Assembly: GCA_026770585.1 (NCBI GenBank)
Contig: MU647044.1
Location: 110,202 to 121,372 of the forward strand
Length of the DNA: 11,171 nucleotides
Source of the DNA: Baffinella frigidus
Lineage: Eukaryota; Cryptophyceae; Cryptomonadales; Baffinellaceae
Direction: 5' to 3'
The notes beneath the pieces were generated by a model that worked only from the letters and a program-made list of their open reading frames with translations, ran no database searches and was not told where the DNA came from. The position numbers and the translations under genes were made by a program. Of the stretch, positions 6,615-11,171 are shown piece after piece; the stretch's first letter is position 1, and every line of letters starts with the position of its first letter.

Positions 6615-6830
6615 CAGGGGTACCTCGCTCATAAGAAACCGCCCCCCCCTAGGACCCTACAGTAGGACTATGCCTAGGGCCCTACGGCGGTCCTAGGGGG
6701 GGGCGGTTTCTTATCCCTGAGGTGACCAACGGGCGAATAATCGCCCATGGAAGCCCTAGGCAGGTCCTAGGGCCCTACGGTAGGGGGTATGAGCCTACTG
6801 GTCACTAAGGAATAAGCGAGGTACCCCTGT
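6615..6830. mobile_element. Element A copy 1, pogo/Tigger-like MITE carrying nested element B
   Basis: The terminal inverted repeats start CAGGGGTACCTCGCTCATAA and end in the complement GCGAGGTACCCCTG, with TA on each side (6613-6614, 6831-6832). The inner arms (TAAGAAACCGCCCCCCCCTA and complement) make it a near-continuous foldback. The right arm is split by element B at 6714-6813. Non-autonomous, with no transposase. The TIR start and TA target resemble the pogo/Tigger group as I remember it; that family assignment is tentative. Confidence 0.8.
6714..6813 (-). mobile_element. Element B copy 2 (100 bp), inserted in element A
   Basis: Ends are TCCCTGAGGTGACC and GGTCACTAAGGAA, with TA at 6712-6713 and 6814-6815. 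Inverted relative to copy 1 and exactly the same length; nearly identical along 6720-6805. It interrupts the TTTCTTA/GAGCGAGG arm of element A. Confidence 0.82.
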
Positions 6831-6872
6831 AAAGGCACTCCGAAAAGGCCTGCGCTCAGGCAGGTCCGGTTA

Positions 6873-6989
6873 CAGGGGTACCTCGCACATAAGAAAGCGC
6901 CCCCCCCCTAGGACCACCATAGGGCCCTAGCCATGGTCCTACTGTAGGGTCCTAGGGGGAGGCGGTTTCTTATGAGCGAGGTACCCCTG
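6873..6989. mobile_element. Element A copy 2, uninterrupted
   Basis: The ends are CAGGGGTACCTCGCACATAA and TTATGAGCGAGGTACCCCTG, with TA at 6871-6872 and 6990-6991. The 117-bp unit folds almost end to end; the centre holds CCATAGGGCCCTAG and GTCCTACTGTAGGGTCC, inverted relative to copy 1. Confidence 0.88.
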
Positions 6990-7115
6990 TAGCGGGAGGG
7001 TGGGGGGGCGCTGTAATGATTGAATGAAGAATTAACGATAGGATGACGCCGAGCTCTGTCGCAGCCTCACTAAGGGAACTCGGTCGGATCCCATTGGGTC
7101 GGGTCGGGGAGCTCA

Positions 7116-7184
7116 TCCGTAGATTGTTCCCGTCTCCTCAAGAGTGAGGTGGGCGTGGCCTTCGATGTGAGTGTAATACAAAGC
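7116..7184 (+). repeat. Dispersed repeat F, copy 2
   Basis: Direct repeat of 5584-5653; here not next to telomere-like sequence and not in a visible coding context. It is followed by AGCAAAGCAGCACC. Confidence 0.85.
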
Positions 7185-7240
7185 AGCAAAGCAGCACCAC
7201 TCTCGACGTTTGTCTCGGCGAGCAGCGCGACGAGGACGCG

Positions 7241-7312
7241 ATGGGGACGTGACCGGGTCGTGATGGGGACGTGACCGGGTCGTGATGGGGACGTGACCGG
7301 GTCGTGATGGGG
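7241..7312 (+). repeat. 22-bp tandem repeat, just over three copies
   Basis: ATGGGGACGTGACCGGGTCG-TG starts at 7241, 7263 and 7285, with a partial copy at 7307. The three full copies are identical, which suggests recent amplification. The unit is not a multiple of three. Confidence 0.92.
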
Positions 7313-7348
7313 TCTCCTACACGCCCTCTCTCCTCCTCCGAATCCTTA

Positions 7349-7449
7349 TCCCTTAAGTGGCGAGTAGGCGCATACGCCCTACCGTAAGGCCCTAGGACCT
7401 GCCTAGGACCTCTTGGGAGTCAATTTTGACCCCCTCGCCACTTGAGGGA
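7349..7449 (+). mobile_element. Element B copy 3 (101 bp)
   Basis: The ends are TCCCTTAAGTGGCGAG and CTCGCCACTTGAGGGA, the longest and best-matched TIR of the family (16 bp, one mismatch). TA precedes the left end (7347-7348), but TG follows the right end, so one target copy has decayed. The interior keeps the CCTACCGTAAGGCCCTAGG core; the right half differs from copies 1 and 2. Confidence 0.8.
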
Positions 7450-7463
7450 TGAGGCAGCGCTGC

Positions 7464-7539
7464 GCATGGCCTTTCTACAGAACAAGTCCCGGTGTCCGCC
7501 TATGTTGGGAGCTCAAAGAACCTAAAGGACCTAAAGGAC
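7464..7539 (-). repeat. Dispersed repeat E, copy 4
   Basis: Inverted copy: GCATGGCCTTTCTACAGAAC, GGTGTCCGCCTATGTTGGGA, GAACCTAAAGGACCTAAAGG. It begins about 14 bp after element B copy 3. Confidence 0.82.
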
Positions 7540-7674
7540 CCCCGACAGGTCCTAGGCAGGGCCCTCTGGACGATTTTCGCTTGGACTGAGTGAATCTACT
7601 TCGGAGGCCTAAGTGGCGTCCTCATAACCTTGCGTCCTTAGATACCCGTAGAGCCTAGATACCCACACCGTGAT

Positions 7675-7763
7675 CCTTTAGGTCCTTGAGGTTCTTCGAG
7701 CTCCCAACATAGGCGGACACTGGAAATTGTCTGCAGAAAAGCCATGCGTCCTTTCGGATCACA
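7675..7763 (+). repeat. Dispersed repeat E, copy 5
   Basis: Direct copy closest to copy 1: CCTTTAGGTCCTTGAGGTTC, TTCGAGCTCCCAACATAGGC, GCGTCCTTTCGGATCACA. Confidence 0.85.
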
Positions 7764-7971
7764 TCAGGCCCCCCGGTGCAAAGAATCGCAGCAGAAACCC
7801 ATTTCACCCGTAGAGAAGTGGTCATCGTTAATGGTCCCTACTCAGCGCCCTGAGGCGGGCTCGTCCCAGGACACTGTCTTCTCCGTCCCTGATGGGGACG
7901 GGATCAGGACGATTTCCGCTTGGGGGTCTTGGACCCCTTTGAAGGCGTCTTCGAGCTCTTGCTCGCTGCGG
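7764..7971. other. Unassigned sequence before telomere-like tract
   Basis: A plus-strand frame is open from 7744 to 7983, but it starts inside repeat E and ends inside the telomere-like tract, and its peptide resembles nothing known. A motif GGACGATTTTCGCTTGG near 7567 recurs as GGACGATTTCCGCTTGG near 7911. No feature can be firmly called. Confidence 0.4.
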
Positions 7972-8195
7972 TTTAGGGTTTAGGGTTTAGGGTTTAGGGC
8001 TTAGGGCTCCAGGGTCTAGGGTTTGGGGTTTGGGGTTAGGGTTTAGGGTTTGGGGTTTAGGGTTTGGGGTTTAGGTTTTAGGGGTTTGGGGTTTAGGGTT
8101 TGGGGTTTAGGGTCTAGGGTTTGGGGCTTGGGGTTTAGGGTTTGGGGTTTAGGGTTTAGGGTCTAGGGTTTAGGGGTTTGGGGTTTGGGGTTTAG
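7972..8195 (+). repeat. Telomere-like tract, TTTAGGG/TTTGGGG
   Basis: About 220 bp of heptamers, starting with four perfect TTTAGGG units and continuing as an irregular alternation of TTTAGGG and TTTGGGG. G-rich on the plus strand. Flanked by unique sequence, so interstitial. Confidence 0.95.
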
Positions 8196-8383
8196 GGCTG
8201 TGGCGCGGAAAGATTGTACCCGGATCCGAAATTTTGTATTCGGATCGGACGTGGAAAGGACGAGTAGCTGCGAAATCGATGGTGGCTACGTACCATTAAG
8301 AACCACGAAATGAAACGTTGCGTTCTGAGATTCCCAGTAATGACCTGCCGTGGAACACCCTTCTCGACTTGCCCAGCACACTC
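8196..8383. other. Unique sequence, no feature seen
   Basis: The minus strand is open for 65 codons (8192-8389), but it starts in element D and ends in the telomere-like tract. I see no motif to support a gene. A near repeat GGATCCGAAATTTTG / TTCGGATCGGAC surrounds 8220-8250. Confidence 0.4.
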
Positions 8384-8546
8384 CCACACAGCGGGCTACG
8401 AAGGGATTTTCGGGCTCTGAGAGCCCGAGTTTCCGTAACCTTGTCCGTAAGAACCCCCCTATGCCCCTACGGGGTTGCCTACCGTAGGGTCCTAGATTTT
8501 ATCGCTTAGGGGTTATTCAAAACCCCTTCGAAGTCCGCTGTGTGGC
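8384..8546. mobile_element. Foldback element D, about 160 bp
   Basis: The left arm CCACACAGCGGGCTACGAAG (from about 8384) pairs with the right arm CTTCGAAGTCCGCTGTGTGG (to about 8545), extending into GGGATTTT / AAAACCCC. Inside is a small hairpin GGGCTCTGAGAGCCC and a partial copy of the CCTACCGTAGGGTCCTAG core. No clear target duplication; a MITE relic is likely. Confidence 0.65.
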
Positions 8547-8588
8547 AGGGGGGGACAAAATTGGTGAGCCCACATAGACTGATGTGTG

Positions 8589-8670
8589 TTTTCGGGTTTC
8601 GGGTTTTCGGGTTTTCGGGTTTAGGGTTTAGGGTTTAGGGTTTAAGGTTTGGGGTTTGGGGTTTGGGGTT
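8589..8670 (+). repeat. Telomere-like tract
   Basis: Passes from GGGTTTTC variants to TTTAGGG and TTTGGGG units. Separated from the next tract by about 43 bp of unique sequence. Confidence 0.93.
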
Positions 8671-8713
8671 CGGACATTTCCGGGGAGTCTCCCGCGCTGG
8701 CGTCTTTCCCTGG

Positions 8714-8804
8714 TTTGGGGTTTAGGGTTTAGGGTTTAGGGTTTGGGGTTTAGGGTTTGGGGTTTAGGGTTTGGGGTTTAGGGTTTGGGGTTTAGGGTGT
8801 AGGG
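8714..8804 (+). repeat. Telomere-like tract
   Basis: Starts with TTTAGGG units, then alternates TTTGGGG and TTTAGGG with a 14-bp period for at least four rounds, ending TGTAGGG. Confidence 0.94.
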
Positions 8805-8844
8805 CCATAAGCCTCCTTCGGGCTCGCAGCGCTCTTGGCTTGAA

Positions 8845-8886
8845 CCCTAAACCCTAACCCCTAACCCCTAAACCCCAAACCCTAAA
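8845..8886 (-). repeat. Short telomere-like tract, opposite orientation
   Basis: CCCTAAACCCTAACCCCTAA and further units. It sits inside a sequence that is continuous at 10289-10342, so it marks an insertion or repair event. Confidence 0.93.
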
Positions 8887-8973
8887 TCCGCCTCGACGGA
8901 GATGAGGCGCTCCGATTTTGAAGACCCGGGATTGATCACTGATTTAATAGGGTAATGGACTAAAAATGGGGTA

Positions 8974-9081
8974 GTCAGGCCTACGGGATTGCCTAGGGAC
9001 CTCCTACTGTAGGCCAAAATCCTAGGACTTTTTGGTCATAGGAGCCCTACGGCCTACGGTAGGCGATTCCGTAGGCCTAAC
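8974..9081. mobile_element. Element C, 108-bp MITE with TA flanks
   Basis: The TIRs are GTCAGGCCTACGGGATTGCC and GGCGATTCCGTAGGCCTAAC. TA abuts both ends (8972-8973 and 9082-9083). The centre has an AAAATCCTAGGACTTTTT palindrome. No coding capacity. It is flanked by copies of CCCGGGATTGATYACTGA (near 8924, 9086 and 9106). Confidence 0.78.
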
Positions 9082-9134
9082 TATCCCGGGATTGATTACT
9101 GAAGACCCGGGATTGATTACTGATTACTGAATTT

Positions 9135-9327
9135 GCGGGCCCGTCAGGGCCGTAGGCGCATACGCCCTACCGTAGGGCCCTAGGACCTGCCTACGCTCAC
9201 GAGCGGTACTCGGCTGATTACTGATTACTGAATTTATTAAAGAGGTTTCGCCGTTATTGCCTAGCCTGTGCCATTACCAGACTATGATCGGCCCATGTTA
9301 TACCCCGCTCAGTCTGTCTCTGAGGGA
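9135..9327 (-). repeat. Long inverted duplication, right arm (193 bp)
   Basis: Reverse complement of 6006-6196. Ends at GAGGGA (9322-9327), overlapping the direct repeat that flanks repeat G copy 2. Confidence 0.9.
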
Positions 9328-9333
9328 TGCTCC

Positions 9334-9405
9334 CCGAAGATTGGATAGGAGGTTGAATAGGAGAGATTAGATAGGGCATAGTAAATTTAATTAGGCCTCC
9401 TAATT
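9334..9405 (-). mobile_element. Repeat G copy 2, small MITE with 10-bp direct repeats
   Basis: The 72-bp segment is bounded by GGGATGCTCC at 9324-9333 and again at 9406-9415, a likely target-site duplication. Its reverse complement matches 4019-4084 (shared runs include GGAGGCCTAATT and AATTTACTATGCCCTA). The ends GGATAGGAGG and CCTCCTAATT are inverted. A 9-10 bp target duplication suggests a Mutator-like mover; this is inference. Confidence 0.78.
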
Positions 9406-9497
9406 GGGATGCTCCGGGAACCCCTCGTCCGCACCATTCAAACCCGTGAAGAGGTTGGTAAGGAAACGTGAACATGGCTCAAACGATTCACCAGATA

Positions 9498-9611
9498 AGG
9501 GATACCTCGCTCATAACAAATCGCGCCCCCCTAGGACCCTACAGTAGGCCTATGCCTAGGGCCCTATGGTGGTCCTAGGGGGGGGGCGGTTTCTTAGGAG
9601 CGTAAGGTCTT
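9498..9611. mobile_element. Element A copy 3, diverged
   Basis: TA at 9496-9497 is followed by AGGGATACCTCGCTCATAAC; the right arm ends TTCTTAGGAGCGTAAGGTCT before TA at 9612. The centre CTACAGTAGGCCTATGCC matches copy 1. The right TIR is more decayed than the left, so this is the oldest-looking copy. Confidence 0.72.
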
Positions 9612-9613
9612 TA

Positions 9614-9770
9614 AAAGTCGTAGGGAGGGGGGCTCCTACAGTACGCAATCCGTAGGCTCCAAGTACCTCGCTGGCGGTAGCTTTTCAGATGATGATAGTC
9701 GTGAGTAGACTGGATGATCACTTTCGTGGGCTCTTGGCGGAGAAGAGGCGCCTCGCAAACCATCAACCAT
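9614..9770. other. Unique sequence, no feature seen
   Basis: About 155 bp between element A copy 3 and the heptamer array; open frames here only continue into the array. No motif recognised. Confidence 0.5.
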
Positions 9771-10075
9771 ATACCGTATACCATGTACCATATACCATAT
9801 ACCATACCATGTACCATGTACCATATACCATGTACCATGTACCACATGTACCATGTACCATGTACCATGTACCATGTACCATGTACCATGTACTATACCA
9901 TGTACCATGTACCATATACCATGTACCATACCATGTACCATGTACCATGTACCATGTACCATGTACCATGTACCATGTACCATATACCATGTACCATGTA
10001 CCATGTACCATACCATGTACCATATACCATACCATGTACCATACCATGTACCATATACCATGTACCATATACCTA
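9771..10075 (-). repeat. Heptamer array ACCATGT/ACCATAT
   Basis: About 43 units of a 7-bp repeat with two interchangeable forms, and occasional CAT or TACC slips that shift the register. Long open frames in several frames on both strands are a by-product, because the units contain few stop codons. On the minus strand the unit reads TACATGG/TATATGG, the same size as and derivable from TTTAGGG. Confidence 0.95.
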
Positions 10076-10084
10076 CACAATATA

Positions 10085-10117
10085 CCCTAAACCCTAAACC
10101 CTACACCCTAAACCCTG
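10085..10117 (-). repeat. Telomere-like units between heptamer array and inverted arm
   Basis: CCCTAAACCCTAAACCC-TACACCCTAAACCCT. Read outward on the minus strand the order of variants is TTTAGGG, TGTAGGG, TTTAGGG, TTTAGGG, matching the order at 10893-10925. Confidence 0.93.
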
Positions 10118-10177
10118 ACGAATAAAACACGAAACATCAATCCAAAGCCACACAGGTACAACCTGGCAGGCCTGGTC
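10118..10177 (-). repeat. Inverted unique segment, left arm
   Basis: Contains GAATAAAACACGAAACATC and CACACAGGTACAACCTGGCA. Its reverse complement is at about 10821-10892. A palindrome-like CAGGTACAACCTG core lies inside. Confidence 0.88.
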
Positions 10178-10351
10178 TGCTGGTGCAAATGGCTGAAACG
10201 TTTCACGAGATAAGGGACACACCTCCTTATATTATTTTAGATGGACTGTATCCGTGAAGCCCCCGGTGGCTGCTAAGTGGGAGATCAACCTCCTTCGGGC
10301 TAGGGCTCGCAGCGCTCTTTTTGACGGAGATTAGGCGCTTCGGGGCGAGGC
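10178..10351. other. Unique spacer with pieces of dispersed repeats
   Basis: GGCTGAAACGTTTCACGAGATAAGGGACAC near 10189 resembles 9475-9505, the flank and start of element A copy 3. CCTCCTTCGGGCT...CGCAGCGCTCTT (10289-10319) and GACGGAGATTAGGCGC (10323) resemble 8812-8836 and 8895-8910. No gene. Confidence 0.6.
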
Positions 10352-10770
10352 CTGGTTTGGGGTTTGGGGTTTGGGATTTCGGGGTTTCCTCCGGGTTTTC
10401 GGGTTTTCAGGTTTGGGGTTTCTTTGTTTCTTTGTTCTTTGTTTCGGGTTTTTGGGTTTCGGGCTTCGGGTTTTGGGTTTCGGGCCTCGGGTTTGGGGTT
10501 TGGGGTTTGGGGTTCCGAGTCTCGGGTTTCGGGTTCCGGTTTTCGGGTTCCGGTTTTCGGGTTCCGGTTTTCGGTTTTCGGGGTTTGGGGTTTGGGGTTT
10601 GGGGTTTGGGGTTTGGGGTTTGGGGTTTGGGGTTTGGGGTCTCGGATTTCGGGTCTCGGGTCTCGGGTTGCGGGTTTCGGGTCTCGGGTTTCGATTCCGG
10701 GTTTCGAACTTCGAGTTCCGGGTTTCGGGTTCCGGGTCTGGGGTTTCGTGTTCCGGGTTTGGGGTTTGGG
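10352..10770 (+). repeat. Degenerate GGGTTTG/GGGTTTC repeat tract
   Basis: Heptamer variants GGGTTTG, GGGTTTC and GGGTTCC, with eight uninterrupted GGGTTTG units at about 10578-10638. Open frames here give Gly-Phe-Gly-Val-Trp-type repeats on all plus frames, a by-product of the 7-bp unit; they are not called as genes. Confidence 0.93.
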
Positions 10771-10820
10771 CGACCCGCGAGGTTGGAGAGAAACGCGGAG
10801 AGGAGGTAGGGGGGGACGAA

Positions 10821-10892
10821 AGACACCAGCCCTGCCAGGTTGTACCTGTGTGGGTGTGGCTTCATGTTTTATGTTTTATGTTTTATTCCTCA
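10821..10892 (+). repeat. Inverted unique segment, right arm
   Basis: ACCAGCCCTGCCAGGTTGTA and CCTGTGTGGGTGTGGCTTCA, then a triplicated TGTTTTA, ending at CCTCATGG. It mirrors 10118-10177, with a few extra TGTTTTA copies. Confidence 0.88.
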
Positions 10893-10925
10893 TGGTTTAG
10901 GGTGTAGGGTTTGGGGTTTAGGGTT
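10893..10925 (+). repeat. Telomere-like units beyond the right arm
   Basis: TTTAGGGTGTAGGGTTTGGG followed by GTTTAGGGTTTATGG. The variant order mirrors 10085-10117. Confidence 0.9.
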
Positions 10926-11050
10926 TATGGTGAATGGTGTATGGTATATGGTATATGGTATATGGTATATGGTATATGGTATATGGTATATGGTATATGG
11001 TTTATGGTTTATGGCTTACGGTTTATAGTTGATGGTTTAGGTTTCGCGGT
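10926..11050 (+). repeat. Heptamer array TATATGG
   Basis: Units pass stepwise from TTTAGGG through TTTATGG, TGAATGG and TGTATGG to about nine TATATGG units, then back through TTTATGG and TTTACGG to TTTAGGT. This looks like gradual divergence of a telomere-type unit with register kept. Confidence 0.92.
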
Positions 11051-11171
11051 TTAGGTTTTAGGGATGAGGGTGGAAGGCTTAGTGATCAAGGTTCAAGGCA
11101 AGCAACGGTGACACAGCATCTTACAAAGCAACGTTTCTTTCCCCTCCCCTCGATTCTTTCGCCTTGGGGGG
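11051..11171. other. Window end, no feature seen
   Basis: Unique sequence after the last heptamers; no open frame, RNA gene or repeat recognised. Confidence 0.5.

Noticed and set aside
6341-6991. CRISPR-like reading of the repeated CCTAGGGCCCTACGG motifs
   Set aside because: The repeats are irregularly spaced, inverted, and belong to TA-flanked foldback elements; eukaryotic features make CRISPR implausible.
6871-6991. Rho-independent terminator reading of the long GC hairpin
   Set aside because: It has TA target flanks and two further family members; a bacterial terminator does not fit the genome type.
9254-9475. 73-codon minus-strand open frame
   Set aside because: It is made from the right arm of the inverted duplication, repeat G and flanking sequence, so it has no continuous origin as a gene.
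9611-10125. Long open frames on both strands giving MVHGTWY/MYHVPCT-type repeats
   Set aside because: They follow from a 7-bp tandem unit that lacks stop codons in most frames; no start context, no domain, and open in several frames on both strands at once.
10321-10907. Open frames giving Gly-Phe-Gly-Val-Trp repeats and, on minus, Pro-Asn-Pro-Lys repeats
   Set aside because: All three plus frames are open over the same GGGTTTG tract; this is composition, not coding evidence.

Overview
The window is nuclear DNA from a eukaryote, most likely a unicellular alga or related protist. It contains GT-AG introns, GC-rich genes and many tracts of a TTTAGGG-type heptamer. This heptamer is the telomere repeat of plants, many green algae, dinoflagellates and cryptophytes, among others. 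Species cannot be fixed from the sequence. The abundance of telomere-like tracts, small foldback elements and nested inverted repeats suggests a subtelomeric or formerly subtelomeric region. The tracts point in both directions, so this is not a simple chromosome end.

Layout: (1) 1-958 is a G-rich heptamer array, mainly GGGTGTA and GGGTTTA variants with a higher-order repeat of about 246 bp. (2) 959-4732, minus strand, is best read as one three-exon gene. Its last exon encodes a CHAT (caspase-like, HetF/TPR-associated) protease domain with visible His and Cys catalytic motifs; the first two exons are unrecognised. Both introns have GT-AG ends and matching phase, giving a predicted protein of 914 residues. 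The two small introns/exons could also be read as two adjacent genes. The long intron holds a CT microsatellite, an AT-richer segment and a foldback element. (3) 5201-5905, plus strand, holds short exon-like pieces of an unknown helical, charged protein. Its predicted intron contains telomere-like repeats. (4) 5870-9615 is a repeat cluster with no convincing gene. At least four families of miniature inverted-repeat elements can be defined: A, with TIR CAGGGGTACCTCGC and TA target duplications; B, about 100 bp, TA; C, about 108 bp, TA; and G, about 72 bp, flanked by a 10-bp direct repeat. There is also a non-TIR dispersed repeat (E, five copies), a 191-bp inverted duplication with arms about 2.9 kb apart, and telomere-like tracts. 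One locus shows three layers: B inserted in A, and A inserted in E. (5) 9771-11050 is a large inverted arrangement. Each arm has a short unique segment followed by the same order of telomere-like heptamer variants and then a long array of a derived heptamer (TACATGG/TATATGG). The space between the arms is filled with GGGTTTC/GGGTTTG repeats.

Nothing in the window shows the genes acting together in a pathway. The most notable biological point is a bacterial-type CHAT protease in a eukaryote, sitting directly against a telomere-like array whose sequence supplies its stop codon. The most notable structural point is the readable history of nested, TA-targeted miniature elements and duplicated telomere-like junctions.
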